From contig JAHRHY010000021.1 of assembly GCA_019671135.1 (NCBI GenBank), forward strand, positions 682,001-746,000: a stretch of 64,000 nucleotides of DNA, in the 5' to 3' direction. Below are positions 55,709 through 64,000 of this stretch, piece after piece. The notes beneath the pieces are model-generated. The model did no database searches, was not told where the DNA came from, and worked only from the letters and a program-made list of their open reading frames with translations. Made by a program: the position numbers and the translations under genes. Numbering within the stretch: position 1 is the first letter of the stretch; each line of letters begins with the position of its first letter. Origin of the DNA: Linnemannia hyalina. Lineage: Eukaryota > Mortierellomycota > Mortierellomycetes > Mortierellales > Mortierellaceae.

Positions 55709-58455
55709 ATGGCACCCGCAAACAGGGCATGGATTCGCAGCAAGATGGCCGCCATCAAAAAGGCATCGGGCATTGCCTTCTCAGAGGAGATCTTTCTCTC
55801 CATCCTCATCTGTCTGACTGCAAAAAACAAGCACCTCGTTCTTCATACAACACCAGAGGCCGTGTCTGAACTCAAGAGTACCGCAGAGCAGGTACCTTGG
55901 TTCTCTTTTCGCTGCTCAGGATATGGACCAGACATTGTCCAATTGCATTGTTCGCGTATACAAGAGACAAGATATATATCAACTAATTAATCAATATTAC
56001 ACCGTGCTTATTCCAATGATAGCATTGTGCGGTTGTGTTTGGACTGACAACAGCAACGATCGTGTGCCATGGACATCAGACAAGGACAGACATCATTGGA
56101 GCCATCACCGGTCGACATGCCGACATGGCCACCCACGCCAGCTACTCGACACCTTCGACCCAATACCAGCACCCCAATAGCAGCGCACACCACAGTCATC
56201 ATAGTCACCACAATCACCAACACACACCTTCAGGACAATATTATCAATACTCCAACCCAACAGACGAGTACTATCAACGGAATCCCAAGATTCGGCTTGA
56301 GAAGTCACGGAGATCGGTTGCGACTAACTATTCAGAGGCGTCGGATTTCAGTGTACGGCCGTCCGGGCATAATGTCGCACCGTCGATCGCCTCTTTCAGG
56401 ACTACAAATGAGCGGGATCAGGATGCAGCCTCTATCCAGAGGGTGGCGCATCCATTGAACGATACGAGTGAATACTCGTTTGGTGGTGGTGGTGTTGGTG
56501 GAGATGATGCCAGTTTCAATCTGCGACAGGTAAGTCATGGGCGAAGCATTGTCACGCTCTCAGGGCTTTTTATTTTTATTTTTATTTTTCAAGGTAACCC
56601 TATATATCCTCATTCGATTCCACATTGCCCTAAAATAGTCAGAGTCTAGATCGAAGAGTCCAGGGGATGCCATGGTGGAACAACTCGCGCACAGTCGGTC
56701 AAGGAAATCAACCGCCATGTCACCCACAGGAACAGACGGACTGGACTCGTTGACACCTCGGGACAGCATCAGCAGGAGAACAGCACAGACTGCACAGTAC
56801 CTACAAACGACATCTCATACTGGGGGAGGCGCCTCTACCGGCTCAAGCCATGCACCTGTGACGCCAGTTGATTTCACATTTCCCAGGCGGCGACATGAGA
56901 GTTTCTCGAATGTTGGCGGATATGGCGGTGTTGGGGAGACGTCAGGAATTACGTACAGTGGCCGGAAGATTGCGCAGGCGATCATCTTGGATGGACTGGA
57001 GAACTCCAGTCAGGAGGTGTTCTCTGTCCTTTTGGAGGTAACGATCTCGACAATCGTACTGTCAGTTTGGAGCGTGTGTGGAACTGACGCGACTAGAACA
57101 AATCGGAGTGTTAACCGTCCTTTTGGTGTCCTTACTAGATGATTGTAAACAAGGAGATCAATGATAGGAACCGATACGTTCTTCCGGACCTCATCATCAT
57201 TGCTATTTTCAACTCGCCCAACGTTCCGGAGAATGTTCCCAAGCGATTGGTATTTTTCCCCCAACTGAAATGGATCGAGAATTGCCGCGGATGTCTGGAA
57301 AGTACTGACAAAAGAATGCCACTGATATCTTCCTGATTTGGTTTCTTTTGTGATAGCTGGACTACTTTGCGATTAATGGGACATACCATTTTTCGATCCC
57401 TCAACCACCGCGGATGCACGCCGTCCCCGCAAGGAAGCATGCTCTGTTTCGGAGAACCGTAGGTCGATCATTTCTTGTCTTGGCATTGGGGACTTGAACG
57501 AAAAAAAAGAAAAGAATGCCACAGCCCGCTCTGAATACTCGTCTCACATTTCACTTATTCTCTTTTCGTATGCTCCTTGTAGGACTGGGATGAATTGTCA
57601 AAGAGGATGAAGGCGGTAACGGTGTCGAATGATATGACGCGCTATATTCGGGATGTAATTGTTGCGATCCGGACACATGAGGCTGTCTACGGCGGACTCA
57701 CAGCCCGAGCAGCCCTGGACCTCGAGGCCATCATGAAGTATGTCTTTTTCCTTATTTTATTTTTTTTTTTTTTGTTTTGTTGATGTTGTTGACGAATGAA
57801 CCAAACCCTTGGCGAATGCTGGGCCTAGACTGAAATATTAAGGTTATCAGACCGGCCCACAAACCGGCCATTTTTTTGTCTTCTCCGACGTAATTACTGA
57901 CCTATCGAAAACACATCCACACACACACACCTCATCCCTTGCATTAGAACATTGGCCGCGATCTTTCAGACGAATTTTGTGACACCAGACCTGTTGACTA
58001 TTGCCGCCGAGAAGGTGTTCTCACACAGGATAGAATTGAGGTCGACCCGACGACAAAGAATGCTTGCAGCTGCTACGGGAGGTGCAGGATCTTCCTCCGT
58101 TTCATCATCTTCAAGTCCAAACCGAAACATTCGCTCGTCTCAGGGCAGGAGCAATGGAAAGACGCCATTGAGAGGAACAGGACAGACTCGGCCTCATAAC
58201 TCACGAAAGGGGAGTACTGATTCTGAAGCGAGTGGTAGTATCGGAGGCGATTCGTTTGTTGAACACTCATCGGATTCTGAGGGTGGTTCGTCGCATGCTA
58301 GAGGAGGAGGAAGTGGTGGTGATGACGATGGTGGATCAGTTGTTGATGGAAGGGGTGGTGATGATGATGGTGGTGGGGCGAGTGAGGTTGCCGACGAGAC
58401 GACAGCAGCTGATGTTGTCCGAGATGTCCTCCGCGTTGTCTATCCTCCCATTTAG
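55709..58455 (+). CDS. fungal Mg-chelatase-related (AAA+-like) protein
   Basis: Seven exons: 55709-55891, 56023-56529, 56639-57037, 57139-57249, 57357-57458, 57583-57737 and 57948-58455; all junctions keep frame and give about 654 aa. N-terminal part: SEEIFLSILICLTAKNKHLVL, then FGLTTATIVCHGHQTRTDI, as in the uncharacterised fungal family named after magnesium chelatase. Middle: AQAIILDGLENSSQEVFSVLL followed by VLPDLIIIAIFNSPNVPENV, the Walker B/sensor 1-like core of an AAA+ domain. Then RYIRDVIVAIRTHEAVYGGL and NFVTPDLLTIAAEKVFSHRI, the helical lid typical of chelatase/MoxR ATPases. No GxxxxGK Walker A loop is seen; a long Ser/His-rich insertion sits where it would be, so ATPase activity is doubtful. 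The C-terminal 150 residues are a disordered acidic Gly/Ser tail. Fungi lack chlorophyll synthesis, so the name is historical. Confidence 0.8.
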
Positions 58456-59220
58456 ACCCTCATTTCTGACAGGTTTTCTTTTTTTTCCCCTCCTTTGTAG
58501 TCTCCATACCCCCCTTCACCCTACACTTCTAATAGCACTAATACACATTTCATTCTACAAAGTGGTCAATCATGAAGAAGCAACTATCCAATGGATACAT
58601 TTGTCACGAATTGCAATTGCAATTGCAATAGTAACGAGCAGCAAACCAATGGTTTTTATTTTTGGCGCAGCCTTTTGGCTTGACTCGAAAAGGTGAAAAA
58701 TGTCGTGGGGACAACGTTGATCCCACAAAAAAACCATGATGCCCCACAGCCCACTCCCCTTCTGTCCGCTGTCGGAGTGGAAGAAGAATGAGACAGCCCG
58801 AGTAAGAAAATTCAGCATGGTCATCCTATTACCCTTCTCCTAACTTTGCTCTTGACAACTTGCGCCATTAGATCCGTCAACTTTGTCTTTTGTCCCGCGG
58901 ATGGTGTTCATGTGTGTATACAGGCAGACAAGTCGAGTCACCAACACCATGGTTGTAAACTTGAGAAAAGAAACAAATAAAGGTCGGCTAAGTCATCCGA
59001 ACTAGACGTTCACCTTGGAGGGGTGTAAAACGAGTGGTCTGCGGACCCAATTTGGTGGCGAATAATGAAGGAAAGGATGCATGCAAACAACAGCCCGGTA
59101 CGTTGATAGACAAGTGACGCCCGTTAGTACAGTAACGTCCATCTTCTCCGCGGGGGGTTCGCAGCATTGCTTGTGTTCCCGCGCCTTGTGTGTGGTGCAT
59201 TTTGACCATTGGCAGAGAGA

Positions 59221-59229
59221 TATAAAAAG
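59221..59229 (+). promoter_or_regulatory. TATA box of the PAP2 gene
   Basis: TATAAAAAG about 410 bases upstream of the ATG at 59633. The distance is long; a GTAAGT near 59310 could start a leader intron that would shorten it. Confidence 0.5.
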
Positions 59230-59406
59230 AGGGCGGTGCGATATGGACCCTACCCAACTGCTTTTTTGATATCCAACGTTCAGAAAAGTAAAGAAGCAAA
59301 AAAAAGCAAGTAAGTCCCCCCATAGTTGTTGTGTAAGCAAAGTTGGTTGGTTGTTGGTGCCTGTGCATGTTGTTTTCATTCCCCTCCCCCACATCTTTTA
59401 TATGGA

Positions 59407-59495
59407 CTCCTTATCTCCTTCTCTCCTTCTCTCCTTCTCTCCTTCTCTCCTTCTCTCCTTCTTTCCTTCTCTCTTTCTTTCTTTCTTTCTTTCTT
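59407..59495. repeat. CTCCTTCT/CTTT microsatellite in leader
   Basis: Six or so tandem CTCCTTCT units followed by CTTT units, in the 5' leader of the PAP2 gene. Confidence 0.9.
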
Positions 59496-59632
59496 CCCTC
59501 CAACACCCATCAGTTCCATTCCCACTTCCCTCTCCCTCTCTCTCTCTCTCCCCTCTCAACCGATCCACACTACCATCGCCACTCAAAAAAACTAACAAAC
59601 AACCCTCCTCTCTATCCAACAAACTCCCAATC

Positions 59633-61460
59633 ATGACATTCAAAGTATTCGCAAAGACACGAAGGATGCAAGCACGGACAAAAGCACTCTTCTGGTCGTA
59701 CGGAAAGGACTGGGCCCTCGTCATCGTCGTCCTCGCCGCCTTCTCTTACATCGACACCTTGGATCCCTACCACCGCCAGTTTTCTGTCAAGGACATCACG
59801 ATCCAGCATCCCTTTGCCAAGAAGGAAACCGTTCCAATCTGGATGGCCTTTGTAAGTTGCATTGCATCTCTCTCTCTTTTTTTTTGTCAACAGGAATTGA
59901 ATGAATGAGCAAAGGAAGGAGGAAGAGGCAATTGCTCATTCTGATCACGCGAAGCAGGACAACAAAAAGACCCTTGCTGTTGCTCCTTAGCTGTAAAGTA
60001 ATCACCCTACTCTTCCCCTGAAGAACAAAAGCTGGTTACTGAAACACCCTTCTCGCCAATTGCAATAGGTGCTGGCGTTTATTGTGCCTGGAATAATTAT
60101 CGGATGTGTCGCCATCTTTCACCGCAAATCATACACCGACCTCCACAACGGTCTCCTCGGTCTCTTCCTCGCCCAAGCACTCGTCCTCATCGTCACCGAC
60201 AGCATCAAGGTACTTTTCCTCGCCAAGAGGCTGTGTGAGAAACAAAAACAGGAGGACACAGGAAGAGCGAAGGAAGAAAAAAACTTACCGACATCGCTTT
60301 TTGTTTTCTACCACGGATCAACAAAGAAGGGAGCGCAGTTCACTCTGGTGCTACAAGGAAAGAGCGTTTGTTTATTTTTGGGCGGTACACCCAGAACCTT
60401 TTGGAGTTTGGATGGACCCCCCTATGTCCCTGCGTTTGCCATTCGTTGCTCTATTTGCCACCTGTTTTTAGTGTGTGGCGAATCTTGGGAATGGAAATCT
60501 GGGAAGGGCGGAGGGGAACTCTCTTCTCTCTTGCATGATCTATCCCTTTTCTTGTAGTCCCAAACAAGAAAGAGGCGACACAGCCTCGACAGACAGACAC
60601 ACACACACACACGCGACCAATATATCACAGGAAAACGTGCTTGCCGACACCATGTTCACCCCCGACTCTGCTTGTTTGGAGAAAAAGGACAACTGTAATA
60701 GACCCCTGTTCACTCTTCATACCAACAACACCTTGTAAACTAACACCAAACCTAACTCGACTGCACAAAATAGATTGCGGTGGGAAGACCAAGACCGGAC
60801 TTTTTGGACCGATGCTTCGATATCTACGACAAAGCGGCAGCAGGAACACCCATTGGCATCATGTCTGACCCAGAGAACATGCTCTCCTCCTCCAGCCTCT
60901 GCACCAGGACAGATCTCCTCAAGGACGGCTTCAAATCCTTCCCATCTGGCCACTCTTCCTTCTCCTTTGGTGGCCTCGGATACCTCTCGCTCTACCTTGC
61001 AGGAAAACTCCACCTCTTTGACGAACGCGGACACATCTACAAGTCGATCGTCGTCCTCGCACCCTTGATCCTCGCTGCTCTGATCGCCATCTCCCGAGTC
61101 GACAACTACAGACATCATTGGCAGGACGTGACCGTGGGCTCGATCATCGGCACTGTCTTTGCGGTCTTTGCGTACCGTCAGTACTACCCATCGTTGGGGG
61201 CCAAAAAGTCCGCTAACCCGTTTGCAATTCGCTCGGTTGACCATGTCTTGCCGACTTCGTTGCTCCCAGGCGGGCGTCGTGAGGAACATTCAGCTCAGCA
61301 GCAGGCGTTTTTGGATGACGGTGGATTGGGACCTTTGGTCGGTACTAGTCTGGACACCATACATATCAGCGGTAACGACAACAACAATGGCCAGGCTGGC
61401 AATGATCCTAATAAGGTGTATGGCAACCAACCCAATTCAACCTTTAACCAGCCGCGTTAA
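59633..61460 (+). CDS. PAP2-type lipid phosphate phosphatase
   Basis: Exons 59633-59851, 60069-60209 and 60774-61460, all phase 0, give 348 aa. All three catalytic motifs of the phosphatidic acid phosphatase 2 superfamily are present: K-x6-RP at about 120-128 (K then IAVGRPRP, split by intron 2), PSGH at 177-180 with the proton-donor His, and SR-x5-H-x3-D at 227-238 with the nucleophile His234. Six hydrophobic spans fit the six-TM topology, with the active site on the lumenal or outer side. Homologues such as yeast Dpp1/Lpp1 hydrolyse diacylglycerol pyrophosphate, phosphatidate and lysophosphatidate without Mg2+. It would act in lipid signalling and storage-lipid synthesis. The last 80 residues are an Asn/Gln-rich tail. 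Intron 2 (564 bases) is long for this window. Confidence 0.95.
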
Positions 61461-61744
61461 ACAGGATCTTACTCTGTAGCTACCATTTTTCATACCCCTT
61501 CCTTTCTTACCTGTAGTCAGTTACCCTCCATTCTTTCATGCTCGATAATACAATCATCATTCCCAGCATTGAGTGAGTACGATAAAATAAGGACAATGGG
61601 TAAAAAGGGGACAATGGGCAAGTGAAGGAAGGGGAGAGGAAGTGCCACATTTCGCGAACAGACACTTTAGTCTCTCTCTTTCTCAAAGGGAGTTTTTTTA
61701 AGTACACGGCATGCATTTGGAAGTAAGAAGGAACTACAGAATAA

Positions 61745-62170
61745 ACTCTTCAGTGCACCATCCACCAGTTGCAGTCCGGTCCGGAACCTGGCTCTGCACA
61801 GCAATTGTCTTTTTTTTTTTTTTTTTTTTTTTTTTTTGGCCACGATTTTATTTCTCTAAAGAACAATTCATGTAGGTAAATCCAAAAATAAAAGGGCTAT
61901 TTGTGAGGACCCCTTCCCAGTACACCATCCCCTAGTCACAGTCCGGTTCTAATAACGCTGGCTCTGCGCAACAATCGTTGTCGCTCTTCACGACAAAAAC
62001 GGAAGAAAATACAAAAGCGATCTATCCAGTTATTACTCTCAACTAAAACACCTTCATCTGAACAACCAGGAGATAGCAAAAGTACTTTCTTCCCAGTGCC
62101 GTTTTTCAAGTGTTCGACGTCACCTCCATCCACACAGCAATTGTCGCTGCTCTTCACAGCTTAAACGAAG
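61745..62170. repeat. degenerate tandem repeat, about three diverged copies
   Basis: Three related stretches begin near 61760, 61920 and 62085. They share, with changes, a CACCATCC...CAGTCCGGT block, GCTCTGC-C--CAAT-GT and (copies 2 and 3) GTCGCT...CTCTTCAC followed by AACGAAGAAAA-like sequence. Copies are too diverged for exact borders. Confidence 0.55.
61810..61837. repeat. homopolymer T28
   Basis: An uninterrupted run of 28 T after the first diverged repeat copy. Confidence 0.95.
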
Positions 62171-62233
62171 AAAAATAAAACTAGATACGAATGAAGGTAC
62201 TTCTTCCCATCCTCTCCATCATTAACAACCTCC

Positions 62234-62260
62234 TTTTTTTTTTTTTTTTTTTTTTTTTTT
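62234..62260. repeat. homopolymer T27
   Basis: An uninterrupted run of 27 T, about 400 bases from the T28 run. Confidence 0.95.
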
Positions 62261-62524
62261 GTGCGCGGGAAATATCACGTGACATGGTCGATTTGGCTCT
62301 GGCATTGATCCTGGAACTCCTGTTCAAGGATGAGTGGTATTATCAACTATTTGTGGGGGCCTCGAGCAACGTCTGCAGGAGATACCACGCAGTCTCAACT
62401 AGACTGGCAAAGAAGTGGAGGAAGAGGAAGAGGAAGTGATCTCAACTAGATCACGCTCAGGGACGACAGGGGAATGAATGCGGATCTTCGGCGCAAAAAG
62501 GGGACAACGGGTTCGAGGTTCTCA

Positions 62525-62559
62525 ACCTAGAATGGTATGATTAACAGTGGGGGGAAGAT
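62525..62559. repeat. 35-base direct repeat, copy 1
   Basis: Starts ACCTAGAATGGTATGATTAA and ends GGGGGGAAGAT; identical to copy 2 at 62623-62657, spaced 98 bases start to start. Confidence 0.95.
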
Positions 62560-62622
62560 GTTTATTTAGTGGCTGTTCGGACAACGAGAACAGCCGTTGA
62601 CAGGGGAGGGGGAGAGGAACTT

Positions 62623-62657
62623 ACCTAGAATGGTATGATTAACAGTGGGGGGAAGAT
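62623..62657. repeat. 35-base direct repeat, copy 2
   Basis: Identical to the copy at 62525-62559. The 63 bases in between are GA-rich with no gene. Confidence 0.95.
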
Positions 62658-62867
62658 ACTGTTCAATCATCCATTCCAGGTGTCCTTTTATACTATCTGA
62701 CTAAGGTCGCTAAACTACTACTTGTGGGGTCACTGAATGAAAGAGAATAAGATGAAGACGTAAAAAAAGAGATGGCCCGGGGGAGCTACTACTAACTGGT
62801 GTAAGAGTTAACAACTTGATGAACAACGAAAGGAAGTAGGAAGGGGCCATCAACAACAAAGAAAGGG

Positions 62868-62896
62868 CCTTTGACAAAGAGGGTCTTTGTCAAAGG
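62868..62896. repeat. perfect inverted repeat (hairpin)
   Basis: Arms CCTTTGACAAAG and CTTTGTCAAAGG, 12 bp each with a 5-base loop, about 290 bases upstream of the tRNA gene. It could form a stable stem in RNA or a protein site; no T-run follows. Confidence 0.85.
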
Positions 62897-63188
62897 GATG
62901 AACAACATAAAAGACAAGAAGAGGAAATAATAAAAGTGACTCGGGGCGATGGCTCCTTGTGTCACTGGGTGTTGAGAGCGAGCGGGGCGACGATAGTTGT
63001 CATCAACAAAGGGGAAAGGTGTAAACGAAAGTGTAAAAGAGGTAGGAGTCGCGTTTGCGGGTAAAAGGGAAAACGCAAACAAAGAGAGCAAAAAAGAAGG
63101 GAAAGGAAGGAAAGTAGTGGGAAAGAAGAAAAAAGGGAAAGTGGTGAATATAGGGGTGGCAATTCACGACATATTTATCGAATAGCAA

Positions 63189-63269
63189 GTCAATATGGCC
63201 GAGCGGTTAAGGCGTGTGACTAGAAATCACATGGGTTCTCCCGCGCAGGTTCAAATCCTGCTGTTGACG
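63189..63269 (+). tRNA. tRNA-Ser (anticodon AGA)
   Basis: An 81-base class II tRNA. The acceptor arm GTCAATA pairs with TGTTGAC at 63262-63268 (one T-G pair), followed by discriminator G. The D arm has AGCGGTTAAGGC. The anticodon stem TGTGA/TCACA closes loop CTAGAAA with anticodon AGA at 63222-63224. A long variable arm (TGGG...CCCG), the mark of tRNA-Ser, and a T arm GCAGG/CCTGC with TTCAAAT follow. Internal A and B boxes for RNA polymerase III are in place. AGA, with A34 modified to inosine, decodes UCU and UCC. No intron is present. Confidence 0.95.
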
Positions 63270-63274
63270 CTATC

Positions 63275-63308
63275 TTTTGCTCTCCACTTGGTGGAGAGGT
63301 TTTTTTTT
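63275..63308 (+). terminator. RNA polymerase III terminator of tRNA-Ser
   Basis: A T4 run at 63275-63278 starts six bases after the tRNA end, with a back-up T9 run at 63300-63308. Confidence 0.7.
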
Positions 63309-64000
63309 GTTCGGACTCAGGAGGATGAATTTGGGATGGATCAACCAAAAATGCTAGGCCAGGGTGATGGATGTGGAGCATAGGAATAAGATAATCTGAC
63401 TTTTACCATATTAGAGTGGATCTAGCCGTTGTTTTAACACTGATGTTAATGAGAACGCGTGTAATTATTGCTTCTTACAACCGTCAGTGTTAGTTTTTGT
63501 TCGAAAAGGGACGATTTAACGAAAGAGGCACTCGAGAAACGCACCGATGTAATGCCGCCAAGAACGGAAGGTCCATTGCGGTATCATAAATACAGGGCAA
63601 GCCAGATGGTCTAGGTTGTCAAATGGATTCACCCAAAGGAAAAAAGCATCCACACGGTCACGACGGTCTTGTCACCCGATGATTCTTGTTTTATATTCTT
63701 CTTCGGTGTGTGAATACGCGCGACTGTTGGAAAGCTCATAACATCTCTAATTGGGTATGAACAGAGCAGCTATTCTGACTGTACAAAAGATATTCGGATA
63801 TGTCTCCAAAATCATGGTGCCAAAATATCTTTTTGCAGGTGGATATTCTGGCATTTGTTGCTATCAGATTAGCTTTTGTAATGTCAGAATATCTTCATCC
63901 TGGAGCGAGCATGTCGTATCTTACTATTAAGACGCACGTTCTACCTTGGTGTTTCTTTTTTTATGTCAGAGGAGGGTGCTAAGGTGCTATGACATTATAA
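63309..64000. other. intergenic region at the right edge
   Basis: No gene supported. Two weak inverted repeats are visible: TAACACTGA (63435-63443) with TCAGTGTTA (63484-63492), and GATATTCTG (63842-63850) with CAGAATATC (63885-63893). The open frame at 63800 crosses the second one and has no motif. Confidence 0.45.

Larger units (their letters stand above)
58456..59632. other. intergenic region and promoter of the PAP2 gene
   Basis: No gene supported; the minus-strand frames near 59000-59390 overlap each other in two frames and have no motif. Seen: four AATTGCAATT-type units near 58605-58630, a TATA box at 59221, and the CT-octamer repeat in the leader. Confidence 0.5.
61461..63188. other. 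repeat-rich intergenic region with no intact gene
   Basis: About 1.7 kb of decayed sequence with long poly-T tracts, diverged repeated segments, a 35-base direct repeat and a hairpin, listed separately. An ORF at 62191-62439 (82 codons) depends on the poly-T run for its poly-Phe start and is not accepted. The pattern suggests an old accumulation of small insertions beside the tRNA gene. Confidence 0.55.

Noticed and set aside
59600..59724. Minus-strand 108-codon Glu/Arg-rich frame at the PAP2 start
   Set aside because: It is the complement of the CT-repeat leader and the first PAP2 exon.
62191..62439. 82-codon frame beginning with poly-Phe
   Set aside because: The start depends on the T27 run, and the rest ends in a simple Lys/Arg repeat.

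Overview
The window looks like nuclear DNA of a filamentous fungus, most likely an early-diverging Mucoromycota of the Mortierella/Linnemannia type. Genes are split by GT...AG introns, often ending in TAG, with CTAAC-like branch points. Leaders are CT-rich, and some genes have TATA boxes about 100 to 410 bases upstream of the ATG. The pyruvate carboxylase has no visible mitochondrial leader. F-box/LRR and other LRR-like genes are expanded locally. The Mortierella placement is inferred from gene style and family memory, not from a search. I found no bacterial operon, CRISPR array, complete transposon or rRNA.

Left part (1-26.6 kb), mostly housekeeping: a 1,844-aa Sel1-repeat protein (+); a small SCP-2 sterol/lipid carrier (-) ending in the peroxisomal signal AKL, whose first coding exon is only four bases; a decayed HSP70-like fragment; a UNC93-type 12-TM membrane protein (-); pyruvate carboxylase in seven exons (+); and a 1,215-aa low-complexity, single-TM protein of unknown function (+).

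Middle part (27-42 kb): a broken Gly/Asp-rich small gene interrupted by T29; a four-exon membrane protein of unknown function with a 1.65-kb first intron; a bZIP transcription factor (-) with its intron between basic region and zipper; and a protein with several Myb/SANT-like modules (+).

Accessory stretch (42-55 kb): a broken F-box/LRR gene, two tandem divergent paralogs of about 1,100 aa, and an intact F-box/LRR gene. The tandem paralogs have a possible ubiquitin-like N-terminus, a Cys/His signature (CECGD ... HHEGY) and a long LRR-like tail. This is the most unusual part of the window. A ubiquitin-linked or recognition-type role is only a hypothesis.

Right part (55-64 kb): a fungal Mg-chelatase-related protein in seven exons, a PAP2-type lipid phosphate phosphatase in three exons, a repeat-rich decayed intergenic region with two more long poly-T tracts, and tRNA-Ser(AGA).

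All exon boundaries were read by eye from splice consensus and frame continuity. Coordinates of spliced genes cover ATG to stop, with exons given in the text.
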